NCBI RefSeq assembly: GCF_011046735.1
Contig: NZ_CP049258.1
Coordinates: 1-64,000 of the forward strand
DNA: 64,000 nt
From: Nordella sp. HKS 07
Lineage (GTDB): Bacteria; Pseudomonadota; Alphaproteobacteria; Rhizobiales; Aestuariivirgaceae
Reading direction: 5' to 3'
The notes beneath the pieces were generated by a model. The model saw nothing but the letters and a program-made list of their open reading frames with translations, searched no databases and was not told where the DNA came from. A program made the translations under genes and the position numbers. Every line of letters starts with the position of its first letter. Position 1 is the first letter of the stretch. This document shows positions 8,647-18,439 of this stretch, piece by piece.

Positions 8647-8675
8647 TTGACTTACCGGTAACCTTACATGACAAT
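8647..8675 (+). promoter_or_regulatory. Promoter of the peptide-transporter operon
   Basis: TTGACT (8647-8652) and GACAAT (8670-8675) have the ideal 17-base spacing and lie just upstream of the binding-protein ATG at 8702, whose ribosome site is AGGGAGG. Assigned by consensus only. Confidence 0.5.
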
Positions 8676-8701
8676 TGTCCGACAAAAGCAGGGAGGTAGG
8701 C

Positions 8702-10291
8702 ATGACAAACGCATTCTCACGACGCCAATTTTTGGCGACATCGTCTGCGGCCGTCGCAAGTCTCACCATCGGCGCCGACGCCACGCAGGCAGCGGATCAG
8801 ATCGACGAAATCACCTGGGCGCTTCCTGCCGTGAACGACACCATGTTCGTGCCGCGCGCGTGGAGCACCTATGTAGGTGCCATCATGTCCCTGGTTCAGG
8901 AGGGCCCACTCGCTTTCGGGGATGATCTTGCGCTCGTTCCAGGCGTCGCCACGGCGGAACAGCCGGATGCGATCACTTACAAATATCGCATCCGCCAGGG
9001 CGTCACTTTCGGCGACGGCAGTCCGCTCACTCCCGACGATATCGTCGCAACGATGAAGTTCCATATGAACCCGGACTCGGCCTCGCAGCTTGCCGCGTTC
9101 TACAGCGCCGTGGCCTCCGTTGAGGTGACTGCGCCGGACGAAGTGACCGTGAAGCTCAAGTCACCCAATGTCCAGTTTCAATACACCGCCGCGCATATGG
9201 CTGGCTTCATCTTTCAAAAAAAGCAGCTGGAAGAACACCCAAAGGATATCGGCTCGCCCGAAGTTCCGCCGCTCGGCACTGGCCCCTACCGGCTCGTTGA
9301 ATTTGCCCCTGGTAACCATGCGGTGCTCGAAGCGCGCGACGACTATTGGGGGCCGAAACCCGTCGTCAAGAAGATCACCGTCACCGCGATCCCCGACCGG
9401 CAGACACGCCTGCTCGCGATGCAGAATGGCGATATCGACGGCACCTTCGATCTTGCGATCTCGGACATCGATCAGTGGAAAGCGCTCGGCAATGTCGATG
9501 TCATCACCGCGCCCTCGCTCGGCATGTTCGCGCTCACCTTGGACTTCTCCACACCACCCTTCGACGATATCCATGTGCGCAGGGCAGTTGCTTATGCGAT
9601 CGACCGCGAGGGACTCGTCAAAGCACTGCTCAAGGGCAACGGCGAGGCGGCGAGCGCGCTCAACCCGCCGGAGATGTGGTCGGGCGTACTCCCGGCGGGC
9701 GAGGTGAGGGCGTTCTATGCGACGCTGCCGAGCTATCCGTTCGACCTCGAGAAAGCCAAGGCAGAGCTCAAGCAGTCTTCGCATCCCGATGGCTTCGATG
9801 TTGCGATCCCCGCCTCGACCGCCGATCCCTACATGGTCAACATCCTGCAGAGCGTCACCGAGAACCTGAAGCACATCGGCATCAATGCCAGCGTGCAGGA
9901 AATCGATGCCAACCAGTGGCTCGCAGGCTTCTTCCGGCACGAGAATCTCGGCATGCAGATCATGGCTTACTACCCGGATTTTGCCGACCCGGCGAACTAC
10001 CCCTTCCTCTTCTTCCACAGCACCAATGCGGTGAAGGACGGGATGAACGGATCGAATTTCAAGAACCCGGAAGTCGATGCCGCTATCAATATCGCCAATC
10101 AGCAGTCTGATCCCAAAGTGCGTGCCGAAGCGCTCAAGAAAGTCTTCACCCTCGCCAATGAGAACGTTGCGGTCGTGCCGACCTTCTGGCCCGCATCGGC
10201 GATGGCGATCCGCAACAAATACAAGCTCACCGGCTACAGCGCTTTCTGGTACAACATTCCCTGGGCAATCCGTGGTTTCGGTCTAAAGTAG
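8702..10291 (+). CDS. ABC transporter substrate-binding protein, family 5 (peptide/opine/nickel type)
   Basis: This periplasmic binding protein delivers substrate to the permeases encoded downstream. The ATG at 8702 follows AGGGAGGTAGGC; an upstream TTG at 8675 is less likely. The 529-residue product starts with a twin-arginine signal (SRRQFLATSSAAVASL, cleavage near TQAA), so it is exported folded. Family 5 features include the early YKYRIRQGVTFGDGSPLTPDD stretch, a GTGPY motif, and RRAVAYAIDREGLV in the middle. The length is normal for DppA/OppA relatives. The substrate cannot be read from sequence, but the downstream peptidase suggests peptides or amino acid conjugates. Confidence 0.93.
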   Translation: MTNAFSRRQFLATSSAAVASLTIGADATQAADQIDEITWALPAVNDTMFVPRAWSTYVGAIMSLVQEGPLAFGDDLALVPGVATAEQPDAITYKYRIRQGVTFGDGSPLTPDDIVATMKFHMNPDSASQLAAFYSAVASVEVTAPDEVTVKLKSPNVQFQYTAAHMAGFIFQKKQLEEHPKDIGSPEVPPLGTGPYRLVEFAPGNHAVLEARDDYWGPKPVVKKITVTAIPDRQTRLLAMQNGDIDGTFDLAISDIDQWKALGNVDVITAPSLGMFALTLDFSTPPFDDIHVRRAVAYAIDREGLVKALLKGNGEAASALNPPEMWSGVLPAGEVRAFYATLPSYPFDLEKAKAELKQSSHPDGFDVAIPASTADPYMVNILQSVTENLKHIGINASVQEIDANQWLAGFFRHENLGMQIMAYYPDFADPANYPFLFFHSTNAVKDGMNGSNFKNPEVDAAINIANQQSDPKVRAEALKKVFTLANENVAVVPTFWPASAMAIRNKYKLTGYSAFWYNIPWAIRGFGLK

Positions 10292-10335
10292 TCCTTTTTG
10301 AGTGGCTATGATTGCTATCGTGGCCCCTGTTCGTC

Positions 10336-12297
10336 ATGCGTGACAACTCAAGAACGCACAGTAAGAAGATCGAAACGAGTGACCGCATTTCCAAGGCGGT
10401 CATTCGTCTCGATCGCTTGCGCTTTCCCTCAAATCTGTCCTTCGAGCGCGATGGCAACGCGATTATTGCAGCCGTAAGCCCCGCTTCCCGCGAACCGGGA
10501 AAGAGCTTCCGCAGCCGCATCTGGCGGTTCGGACTTGACGGCTCGGCGATCCAGCTTACGCGCGGACCGAACGCCGACGACCTGCCGCGTTGCTCGCCCG
10601 TCGACGACCGGATCGCCTTCTCGTCCGACCGCGAGATCAAAGACAAGATGGCGCTTTTCGTGCTTGAGAAAGGAGCGGTGCGGCCACTCGGCGATATCCC
10701 GGGAACCATCGAAGACCTGCGCTGGACGGCAGACGGAACCACATTGACTGCACTTGCCGCCGACCGCGGCCTCGACGGCGGAGCGACGAATGGAGCGGTC
10801 CGCCTCTCATGGGGAGAGGTGGACGATCCCGCGATCACCAATCCAACCCCGCGCCGGCGGCTCTTCAAGGTCAATGCCTCGGACGGGGCAACAGTCGAGG
10901 TCGGCCCCGCCGACCATGCGGTATGGGAGTTTGACCTCATCCCAACCGGCGGGGCGATCGCGGTGATCTCGGCCGATGCAAGCGAGCGCGGCTGGTATCA
11001 TGCAAGATTGGCGCGCCTTGATTTCAAGAAACGCTCTGTAAGCATCATCCACATGCCGCGCTGGCAGCTTCAGTCGCCGGCAGTCTCACCCTCCGGCAGG
11101 CGCGCCGCCTTCCTCGAAGGCTGGTCGAGTGACCGCGGCCTGGTTGCGAGCGAGATTCGTATCCTCGATCTCAAGACCGGGAAGGTCATGACCCTTGCCT
11201 CTCCCGAAGCCTCCAATGTCACGACGCTTGAATGGCGGGACGAGAGGAGCTTGTGGTTCGCCGGCTGGTCGAAGCTCGGCTCGAGCTACGGCGTCATAGG
11301 GATCGACGGCAAGGTTGCTTGGTCGACCTATGAGGATGCAATCATCGGCACCAACAGTTTTGCCGCGAGCCTCACTGTCGCTCCCAACAAGAAGGGCTTC
11401 GCCGCCGTGCGGGAGACAGTCGGAGCGCCGCCTGAGGTCGCATTCAAGTCTGACGCAAATGCCCCATGGGAACCGCTCACGCGGATGAACCGCGCGGTTC
11501 GCAGGGACTTTCCCTTCTACCCGGAAGTGCGTGCCTTGCGCTGGCGAGGATCAGGGAATCTCGAACTCGAGGGCCTCGTCCTCGTGCCGCCCGGATGCCA
11601 GGGCCCACTACCGATGGTGGTCGACATTCATGGCGGACCGAGTTGGGCGGCTAAGCATGCGTTTAATCCTGGCTATGCCGTCCCGCTCGCCGTAGCTGGC
11701 TATGCCGTCTTCCTCCCGAATTACCGAGGCAACACCGGATGGGGCCAGGCTTTCGCAAAGCTGAACATAGGCGACCCGGCGGGAGCGGAGTTCACTGATA
11801 TTCTCCGCGGCATCGACCGCTGCATTGCGGAGGGGATCGCCGATCCCGGTCGGCTTGGGGTGACCGGGGCAAGTTACGGTGGATACCTGACCGCATGGGC
11901 TGTCGCCACAACAGTCCGCTTCAAGGCAGCCGTGGTGGTCAGCGGTATCTCCAACCAGTTGAGCAGCCATTATTCATGCAATCACGACTTCTCGGAATTC
12001 ATCGTCGGCGGGCCTCTCAGCAAGGAACGCTACCGCAAGATGGCCATCGATCGATCGCCGCTCTTCCGCCTCGGCAAACCGAGCGCCGCAACTTTGATCC
12101 TCCATGGCAGCGAGGATCGCTGCACGCCGCTCGGTCAGGCCCAGGAGTTCTATTCGGCGCTTCTTGAGAGGGGAGCGCCTGCCGAGCTTGTCGTCTACCC
12201 GCGCGAAGGGCATGGCATGCGCGAACGCGCGCACCGCCACGATGCCTGGCAGCGCACCGTTGCCTGGTTCGACCGGTGGCTGAGGCCCGGCAAATGA
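10336..12297 (+). CDS. S9-family peptidase (acylaminoacyl/prolyl oligopeptidase type)
   Basis: This is a serine peptidase of 653 residues when started at ATG 10336. Residues ~20-370 form a beta-propeller that restricts access to short peptides, and ~395-653 the alpha/beta-hydrolase domain. The catalytic triad is visible: Ser513 in GASYGGY, Asp594 in HGSEDRCTP and His626 in EGHGM. An HGGP oxyanion motif sits at the start of the hydrolase domain. There is no signal peptide, so it is cytoplasmic. It lies 44 bases after the binding protein and overlaps the permease start by ATGA. This suggests it cleaves the imported peptides, which is inference from the operon. Confidence 0.92.
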   Translation: MRDNSRTHSKKIETSDRISKAVIRLDRLRFPSNLSFERDGNAIIAAVSPASREPGKSFRSRIWRFGLDGSAIQLTRGPNADDLPRCSPVDDRIAFSSDREIKDKMALFVLEKGAVRPLGDIPGTIEDLRWTADGTTLTALAADRGLDGGATNGAVRLSWGEVDDPAITNPTPRRRLFKVNASDGATVEVGPADHAVWEFDLIPTGGAIAVISADASERGWYHARLARLDFKKRSVSIIHMPRWQLQSPAVSPSGRRAAFLEGWSSDRGLVASEIRILDLKTGKVMTLASPEASNVTTLEWRDERSLWFAGWSKLGSSYGVIGIDGKVAWSTYEDAIIGTNSFAASLTVAPNKKGFAAVRETVGAPPEVAFKSDANAPWEPLTRMNRAVRRDFPFYPEVRALRWRGSGNLELEGLVLVPPGCQGPLPMVVDIHGGPSWAAKHAFNPGYAVPLAVAGYAVFLPNYRGNTGWGQAFAKLNIGDPAGAEFTDILRGIDRCIAEGIADPGRLGVTGASYGGYLTAWAVATTVRFKAAVVVSGISNQLSSHYSCNHDFSEFIVGGPLSKERYRKMAIDRSPLFRLGKPSAATLILHGSEDRCTPLGQAQEFYSALLERGAPAELVVYPREGHGMRERAHRHDAWQRTVAWFDRWLRPGK

Positions 12298-13259
12298 CGC
12301 GCAGCGGGCTTGGCTGGTATATCATCAGGCGCCTTGCTGTCGCACTTCCACTTCTATTCCTCATCACCTTTGGTGTCTTCGCGCTGGTCAAGCTTGCCCC
12401 TGGCGATCCTGTTCGCGCGCTCATCGGATCGAGGCCCGCCAATGCCGAAACTATCGCGGCAATTCGCGAGGAGTTTCATCTGAACGATCCCTTCCTCATC
12501 CAATACGGCAAATGGCTCGGACAGGTGATCAAAGGCGACCTCGGGCGCTCGATCACCGGAAACCGGCCGGTCGCGCGGATGATAGGCGACAGACTCGGCC
12601 TGACTTTGTATCTGACCTTGCTGGGCACGTTCCTGGTGCTGACGCTCGGAGTCGCTCTCGGCATGCTTGCCGCCTTTCGCCGCGAGTCGCGACTCGATCG
12701 TGGGGTCGTAATGCTCGGTGTGCTTGGAATCAGCTCACCGCCCTTCGTCACCGGTATCTTCCTCCTCTACATCTTCGCCGTCGTCCTCGGTTGGTTTCCG
12801 ACATTCGGTCCCGGCCGCGGGTTCCTTGACCGCTTCTGGCATCTGGTCCTTCCGGCTTTCGCTCTTGCTCTCTCGGTCATGGCGATTGTAACCAAGATCA
12901 CCAGGGCCTCGGTCGTCGAGGAACTCGACAAGGATTATGTGGTCTTTGCACGTGCGCGCGGCCTCAGCGCCGCTCGCATCGCGTTTTCCTATGTGCTGAG
13001 GAATGCGCTGATCCCCGTCGTCACCGCAGGCGGACTCATTGTTGTCGGTCTCATCGCCGGGGCGATCTATGTCGAGGTAACATTCGCGCTCCCTGGTCTC
13101 GGCTCGCTCACGGTCGAAGCCGTCCAGAAGCGCGACATTCCGCTTGTCCAGGGCACGACCCTTGTCTTCGCGGTGCTGGTCGTGCTGATCAACCTCGCTA
13201 TCGACGTGCTCTATACGCTAATCGATCCGCGCATCCGCTTTGGGAGAGTCGAGTCGTGA
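12294..13259 (+). CDS. Peptide-type ABC transporter permease (DppB-like)
   Basis: Inner-membrane permease, 321 residues, start ATG overlapping the peptidase stop (ATGA). The N terminus carries the DppB/GsiC signature (FALVKLAPGDPVRALIG) after the first membrane helix, with about six helices in all. The coupling loop has ARARGLSAARIAFSYVLRNA, the EAA-type motif that contacts the ATPase. It pairs with the next permease, whose GTG start overlaps this stop codon. Confidence 0.93.
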   Translation: MTRSGLGWYIIRRLAVALPLLFLITFGVFALVKLAPGDPVRALIGSRPANAETIAAIREEFHLNDPFLIQYGKWLGQVIKGDLGRSITGNRPVARMIGDRLGLTLYLTLLGTFLVLTLGVALGMLAAFRRESRLDRGVVMLGVLGISSPPFVTGIFLLYIFAVVLGWFPTFGPGRGFLDRFWHLVLPAFALALSVMAIVTKITRASVVEELDKDYVVFARARGLSAARIAFSYVLRNALIPVVTAGGLIVVGLIAGAIYVEVTFALPGLGSLTVEAVQKRDIPLVQGTTLVFAVLVVLINLAIDVLYTLIDPRIRFGRVES

Positions 13260-14098
13260 CGATGCCGATTGACCCGCCGGTAGCTGCGCTGAGTCGAATG
13301 CGACAAGCCCCCATCATGCTGATTCTCGCCGGTCTCATTGTTGCTGTGGTTGTGGTCTGTGCCGTCCTCGGCGAGAGGATGGCACCCGATTCGCCCTTCA
13401 TCCAAAGGCTTGGCGTCGGAGATACGCCGCCCTCGAGAGAATTCATCGCCGGTACCGACCTCCTCGGCCGTGATGTCCTCTCTCGGGTGATCGTCGGTGC
13501 GAGGACGGCACTCATCGGTCCGATCATCGTCGCTGCCTGCGCCTTCGCAATCGCGACACTCCTCGGCCTGCTAGCCGGCTATCTCGGCGGCATCGTCGAT
13601 TCGGCGATCATGCGTTGGGTCGATTTTATGTTTGCCTTGCCTGGGCCGCTCGTCGCCATCGTCGTGGTCGGCGTGGTTGGCGGCGGCTATTGGACCGCGG
13701 TCTTGGTGCTGGTCGTTCTCTTTACGGCGCCGGATACCCGCATCGTCCGTAGTGCCGTCCTCGAGCAGCGCCCCCTGCCCTACATCGATGCCGCCCGTGC
13801 CCTTGGAATATCGAAGACGCGCATTCTCTTCTTTCACATCCTGCCGAACGTACTGCCGATCATCCTTGCCTATGTCGTCCTCGATTTCGCCTTCGCGCTG
13901 GTCAACCTCGCCGGACTGTCGTTTCTGGGTCTCGGCGTCGAGCCGGGCACGCCAGACTGGGGGCGTATGCTCTTCGAAAATCGGAACATCCTATTCTCGA
14001 ACCCCGTCGCATTGCTCCTGCCGGCAGTGGCAATCATCATGACCGCGCTGAGCATGAATCTGATCGGCGACTGGCTGTTCGAACGGCTGGCCAAGTGA
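13256..14098 (+). CDS. Peptide-type ABC transporter permease (DppC-like)
   Basis: Second inner-membrane permease, 280 residues from the GTG at 13256 (an ATG lies two codons later). It has the DppC-type N-terminal helix, a GTDLLGRDVLSRVIVGAR motif typical of DppC/OppC, and the coupling loop AARALGISKTRILFFHILPN. About six membrane helices. The GTGA overlaps at both ends show tight translational coupling with the other permease and the ATPase. Confidence 0.93.
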   Translation: MTMPIDPPVAALSRMRQAPIMLILAGLIVAVVVVCAVLGERMAPDSPFIQRLGVGDTPPSREFIAGTDLLGRDVLSRVIVGARTALIGPIIVAACAFAIATLLGLLAGYLGGIVDSAIMRWVDFMFALPGPLVAIVVVGVVGGGYWTAVLVLVVLFTAPDTRIVRSAVLEQRPLPYIDAARALGISKTRILFFHILPNVLPIILAYVVLDFAFALVNLAGLSFLGLGVEPGTPDWGRMLFENRNILFSNPVALLLPAVAIIMTALSMNLIGDWLFERLAK

Positions 14099-15921
14099 CG
14101 AGCGTGGCTGCGCCTGCGAACGGTGACCCATTATTATCGGTCAATCGTCTCGCCGTTCGAGCCGGGGAGCGCGCCATCACGACCGGCGTGGATCTAACAG
14201 TTGGTCGCGGCGAGTCGATCGCCATAGTTGGCGAGTCCGGATCGGGCAAATCGTTGACTGCGAAAGCGATCGCGCGGCTCTTGCCGCCTGGCGTCTCAGC
14301 GAGGGGTGAAGTCCGTCTCGACGGCGTCGACCTTTTCACATTGCCCGAGCAGTCGATGCGACTGATCCGCGGAAACCGGATTTCGCTTATGCTCCAGGAT
14401 CCGTTCGCGATGATGAATCCGCTTTTAAAGTGCGGTGCACATATCGAAGAGATGCTTCGTGACCGGCGGGAATTCTCCTCTCCGGCTGCCCGGGCAGAGG
14501 AGGTGCGGCGCCGGCTTGCCGAAGTCGGTATAACCGACGCGGACGTGGCGCACCGCATGCCATTCCAGCTTTCCGGCGGCATGTGCCAGCGTGTGGCGCT
14601 CGCCGCGGCGCTTGCCCGCGACCCCGAACTGTTCATTGCCGATGAACCCTCGACCGCTCTAGACGTGACCACACAGGCCGAGATCATCAAGCTTTTGAAG
14701 CGCGTCCAGGAAACACGCGGGATGAGCCTCATCCTCATCACCCACGATCTCAGACTCGCCTTCTCCACTTGCGAACGCATCTACGTTCTTTATGCCGGGT
14801 CAGTGATGGAAGCCGGCGACACTTCCGGTGTCGAAAGCGCTCCACACCATCCCTATACGCTGGGCCTGCTCCTCTCCGAACCACCGGCGGACAAACGCGT
14901 CACGCGGCTGACCGCCATTCGCGGAACGGTTCCCCGTCCCGATGACGTCGCTCATCGCTGCAGCTTTGCCGACCGCTGCGATTGGGCCAACGATCGATGC
15001 CGCAAAGCGAAGCCTCTCCTTGCGGAGGGATCACCTGGACGCTACACGGCCTGCATCCGCCGCAACGAGATCGAAGGCGAGATGCGCTCGCTTCGCATGC
15101 GTGCCCTCGAGGCGGCGAACAGCACCTCAGCTGTCACGATCGGATCACTGCCGCTCATCGCGGCAACCGCGTTGATGAAGACATTTGCAGGCCGTGGGGG
15201 CCGCTTGGTTCAGGCGCTGAACGGCGTATCGATCGAGGTCGCGCGAGGCGAGAGCGTCGGGCTCGTCGGCGAGTCCGGTTCGGGCAAGACGACACTCGGT
15301 CGCTGCCTGCTTGGCCTCGAGACGGCGAGTTCGGGGACGATCCGGATTGCCGGGATCGATGCGTCGGATTTCAGAAAGATGAGTCCAGTTGATCGGATGA
15401 CTGTCCGGCGCACGATCCAGATGGTCTTCCAGGATCCCTATTCAACACTCAATCCGCGCCATTCGGTGCGCCGCAGCCTGGCCGAGGCGTTGCGCGCCGC
15501 CGGCGAAGCGGGAGAGCCGGAGAATCGCATCCGCGCGCTGCTCCGTGATGTCGGACTTCCCGAGGATTATGCAGACAGGCGCCCCGCCTCGCTGTCTGGC
15601 GGAGAACGTCAGCGAGTCGCGGTCGCCCGCTCGCTGGCGGTCAGGCCGAAAATACTCGTCTGCGATGAGCCGGTATCGGCTCTCGATGTCTCCGTCCAGG
15701 CCCAGATCCTCAACCTGTTCAAACGATTGCAGGAAGAGCATGGCCTATCCTATCTCTTTATCACGCATGACCTTGCCGTCGTCCGTCAAGTCGTCGACCG
15801 GCTCTACGTCCTCTATCTCGGCGAGATCGTCGAGAGTGGCGAGACGGAAGAGGTCATGAACCGGCCCCGCCACTCCTATACCCGACGACTGATCGCTTCG
15901 ATACCGCGGGCCATGGTGTGA
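14095..15921 (+). CDS. Fused double ATPase of the peptide ABC transporter (DppD-DppF type)
   Basis: 608 residues joining two ATP-binding subunits that are often separate genes. First half: Walker A GESGSGKS (46-53), signature LSGGMCQR, Walker B LFIADEP. It also has the oligopeptide-transporter C-terminal extension with Cys pairs (CSFADRCDWANDRC). Second half: Walker A GESGSGKT (392-399), signature LSGGERQR, Walker B ILVCDEP, His switch ITHDL. The first signature has Met-Cys where Gln/Glu-Arg is usual, a mild oddity. It starts at a GTG overlapping the permease stop and ends the operon. Confidence 0.93.
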   Translation: MTSVAAPANGDPLLSVNRLAVRAGERAITTGVDLTVGRGESIAIVGESGSGKSLTAKAIARLLPPGVSARGEVRLDGVDLFTLPEQSMRLIRGNRISLMLQDPFAMMNPLLKCGAHIEEMLRDRREFSSPAARAEEVRRRLAEVGITDADVAHRMPFQLSGGMCQRVALAAALARDPELFIADEPSTALDVTTQAEIIKLLKRVQETRGMSLILITHDLRLAFSTCERIYVLYAGSVMEAGDTSGVESAPHHPYTLGLLLSEPPADKRVTRLTAIRGTVPRPDDVAHRCSFADRCDWANDRCRKAKPLLAEGSPGRYTACIRRNEIEGEMRSLRMRALEAANSTSAVTIGSLPLIAATALMKTFAGRGGRLVQALNGVSIEVARGESVGLVGESGSGKTTLGRCLLGLETASSGTIRIAGIDASDFRKMSPVDRMTVRRTIQMVFQDPYSTLNPRHSVRRSLAEALRAAGEAGEPENRIRALLRDVGLPEDYADRRPASLSGGERQRVAVARSLAVRPKILVCDEPVSALDVSVQAQILNLFKRLQEEHGLSYLFITHDLAVVRQVVDRLYVLYLGEIVESGETEEVMNRPRHSYTRRLIASIPRAMV

Positions 15922-16314
15922 GTCAGGGCCATCCATCGGGTGGATTAGCGCGTGAGATGTTAAATTTGTGGGTCCCCTAGGTTCGCCCAATCTTAGGGGG
16001 TATGGATCGAGTCGTGCGGCTGGTCACCCGCAAGCAGCTCCTTGGCAAGCCTCCTGGTGAAACAATTGATAAATAACGACAATTGTGGGCCCGGAGGAAT
16101 TGGCACAACAACGCCGGAACAAGCACTTGGACGAATGCTAGGGAGCCTCCCGCTCATTGATTCCGCTTGCGGAATTGCTTCATCTCCAGAGCACCCCTCC
16201 CGTCATAGAACAATGAACAACGAAGCTCGGTAGATCGAAGCCGCCAACCGAAAACAGGGTGTAATGGATTCTCGCATTGAGAAGGCGTAGTTTCCCTCTA
16301 GTGGGAGAGTTGAG
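15922..16314. other. Gene-free stretch between transporter operon and cyclase
   Basis: No gene was found. It contains a CCCCTA/TAGGGG inverted repeat around 15973-16000 that could act as a weak terminator without a T run. It also contains a degenerate tRNA-end copy (16082-16106) and a palindrome ATTCCGC-TT-GCGGAAT (16160-16175). The cyclase ribosome site (GGGAGAG) is at the right end. Confidence 0.4.
16082..16106 (-). other. Second degenerate tRNA 3'-end copy
   Basis: ATTGTGGGCCCGGAGGAATT, continuing GGCAC, matches the end of the CAU tRNA (35101-35126) at 21 of 26 positions with one deletion, including an exact 12-base core TGGGCCCGGAGG. It shares GGAGGAATT with the copy at 7914. The orientation is that of the tRNA. 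It could be the trace of a separate integration event. Confidence 0.35.
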
Positions 16315-18222
16315 ATGGATCGCAGACTTGCCGCCATCTTGATTGCGGATGTGGTCGGCTACAGCCGGCTCAGCCATGCTGATGAGGAAGGTACCCGTAA
16401 GCTTTTCCTTACACATCTGAAAGAAATCTTCGAACCAAAAATCGCTGAACATCACGGCCGCCTGGTCAAAACCATGGGTGACGGCTTGCTAATCGAGTTT
16501 GCGAGCATCGTGAATGCTCTGCGTTGTGCCATCGATATTCAGCAAGCCGAAGCCAGAATGGATGCAGGCATCCCGCCGGATCAGCACCTTAAGTTTCGTA
16601 TTGGCATCAATCTGGGTGACGTGATCTCGGAAGGTGACGATGTTCAGGGCGACGGCGTCAACATTGCCGATCGGTTACAGGGACTCGCCGATCCTGGCGG
16701 TATCGTGATTTCCGGCAGTGCATACGACTACGTCCGAAACAAGCTTGATGTCACACTCGACAGTCTTGGTAAGCAAAACTTCAAGAATATTGATGAGCCA
16801 GTCCAGGCCTATCGAGTTCGCCTTGATGGCACCACACCGGAGCAGCTCCGGCAAATCAAAAGGCCGGCTGCGTCACGCCGCCCCGCCATCGGCGTTATTG
16901 CTACTATAATTCTCATCGCGATAGTCATCGCCGGCTGGCGGCTTTGGTCGAGCAGTCACCGACCTGCTTCAGCCACACCCTCAATCGCGGTGTTGCCGTT
17001 TGATAATCTAGCAGGCGACGATGCGAACGGGCGCATAGCTGAAGGGATCACTGAAGACGTTATCACCGAACTAGCCCGCTTCCGAGACTTCGACGTTATC
17101 GCTCGCAATTCGACGGAGGTCTACAAGAACAAACCTGTCGATGTTCGACAAATTGGCAAAGATCTGAATGTGAATTATGTGTTGGAAGGGTCTTTCCAAC
17201 GTCAGGGGGACCAAGTGCGTATCACCGCACAATTGATAGAAGCTGCTAGCGGCCATCACGTCTTCTCAGAGCGCTTCGACAGACCTGTTGAAGACTTCTT
17301 TGCGGTGCAAGCCGAAGTTGCCGGAAGGGTGGCCAATGAAATTGGGGGATGGTCTGGCGTTATTAATGAGGCTGAATTGTTAGCGGCAAAGCGAAAGCAA
17401 CCAGTAGATTTGGACGCGTATTCGCTGTTTCTACTTGGTGATGAGGCCCGCCGAGGATTGAGCGAGGAAAGCATGCGGCGAGCAGTTGATCTTCTCAAGC
17501 GAGCTATTGCCACCGATCCGACACTTGGTCGGGCTCACACTTCTCTTGCTTGGGCTTACACGCGGCTCATGCTGTTTCAAACTGACATGGGCCCAACAAT
17601 TCAGCTGGCGCTCGAAGAAGCACGCCGCGCCATCGAACTCGATCCGTTGGATGCTCGCGCCCACACCGCACTTGGCTATGTCACAGCTATGCGTGGAGAT
17701 CTTAGGCAAGGAGAAGTTGAATACGGTGAAGCTCTTCGGTTGAATCCCAATTCATTCGATGTCTTGCTCTCATATTCCTGCTGGGCATCCGCCTTTGGAA
17801 AAGCTCAAGAAGGGGCGGAGGCCGTTGACCGAGCGATCCGCCTGAATCCGAAATATCCCACCTACGGAGTGGATTGCTTTCGATATGCGCTGTTTATGGT
17901 TGGAAGGCATGAAGACGCCCTGCGCGCGCAATCCCGTCTGCCAGAGGATAAGTGGAACCCAGATGGGTTTGCGATGACCGCAGGAAGCCTCGCGGCGCTG
18001 GGTCGATTGGATGAAGCGAGGGAGATAATGGCCCGCGGTGTGGCTAAATTTCCATCCATTCTGAGTATTGAAAAATTCGCATTCAATCGTGGCTGGACTG
18101 CGCATGAGAGCGCGATCATAGTCGATCTCATGCGTAAAGCCGGTTTTCCAGCCTGTGCTGCGGACAAGGAATTTATAGAAAACCCCAAAGCTGTCCGCCT
18201 GCCGGAGTGTGTGAAATCGTAA
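16315..18222 (+). CDS. Class III adenylate/guanylate cyclase fused to TolB-like and TPR domains
   Basis: Predicted cyclic-nucleotide synthase of 635 residues. Residues 1-170 are the class III catalytic domain. Metal ligands are D12 (ADVVGYS) and D56 (MGDGLL), with base-selecting K52 and transition-state residues N116 and R120 (GVNIADR). All key residues are present. One membrane helix follows (~191-208), then a TolB/FlgO-like segment (SIAVLPFDNLAGD, ~223-340), then TPR repeats to the end. The catalytic domain lies inside the cell and the rest in the periplasm. This architecture is common in rhizobia, often in many copies. The ribosome site is GGGAGAG. It appears less GC-rich than the flanking operons. 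Confidence 0.92.
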   Translation: MDRRLAAILIADVVGYSRLSHADEEGTRKLFLTHLKEIFEPKIAEHHGRLVKTMGDGLLIEFASIVNALRCAIDIQQAEARMDAGIPPDQHLKFRIGINLGDVISEGDDVQGDGVNIADRLQGLADPGGIVISGSAYDYVRNKLDVTLDSLGKQNFKNIDEPVQAYRVRLDGTTPEQLRQIKRPAASRRPAIGVIATIILIAIVIAGWRLWSSSHRPASATPSIAVLPFDNLAGDDANGRIAEGITEDVITELARFRDFDVIARNSTEVYKNKPVDVRQIGKDLNVNYVLEGSFQRQGDQVRITAQLIEAASGHHVFSERFDRPVEDFFAVQAEVAGRVANEIGGWSGVINEAELLAAKRKQPVDLDAYSLFLLGDEARRGLSEESMRRAVDLLKRAIATDPTLGRAHTSLAWAYTRLMLFQTDMGPTIQLALEEARRAIELDPLDARAHTALGYVTAMRGDLRQGEVEYGEALRLNPNSFDVLLSYSCWASAFGKAQEGAEAVDRAIRLNPKYPTYGVDCFRYALFMVGRHEDALRAQSRLPEDKWNPDGFAMTAGSLAALGRLDEAREIMARGVAKFPSILSIEKFAFNRGWTAHESAIIVDLMRKAGFPACAADKEFIENPKAVRLPECVKS

Positions 18223-18388
18223 CACGGGGAAGTTTCGCGCAAAGCCCCGGCAAATCACTTCCGAATTGGGTCATTCGCTACCGGGTCGAGCCGAGCAGAT
18301 ATACAGGGCCGTCAAGACGATCACCGCGCTTGCTGACCTCTACGACGACCGGCCCGCCTGATATCTGGCGTGATGTGCCAGATTCGGG

Positions 18389-18394
18389 TATAAT
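18389..18394 (+). promoter_or_regulatory. Candidate -10 box for the small secreted protein
   Basis: A perfect TATAAT lies 46 bases before the ATG at 18440. No convincing -35 hexamer is seen at the right distance. Confidence 0.3.
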
Positions 18395-18439
18395 CAGTAA
18401 TGACACGCTCAGTGTTTCCGCCCAACTGGAGGATGTTCG

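Larger units (their letters stand above)
7706..8701. other. Degenerate region: tRNA-end-like remnant and acetamidase remnant
   Basis: No intact gene was found. The stretch contains a degenerate copy of a tRNA 3' end (7914-7938), a truncated acetamidase coding remnant on the minus strand (~8139-8355) and, at its right edge, a promoter for the peptide-transporter operon. Short frames on both strands look like chance. Confidence 0.5.

Noticed and set aside
8675-8701. TTG start nine codons upstream for the peptide-binding protein
   Set aside because: ATG 8702 has a clear AGGGAGG ribosome site and opens directly into the twin-arginine signal; the TTG overlaps the predicted -10 box.
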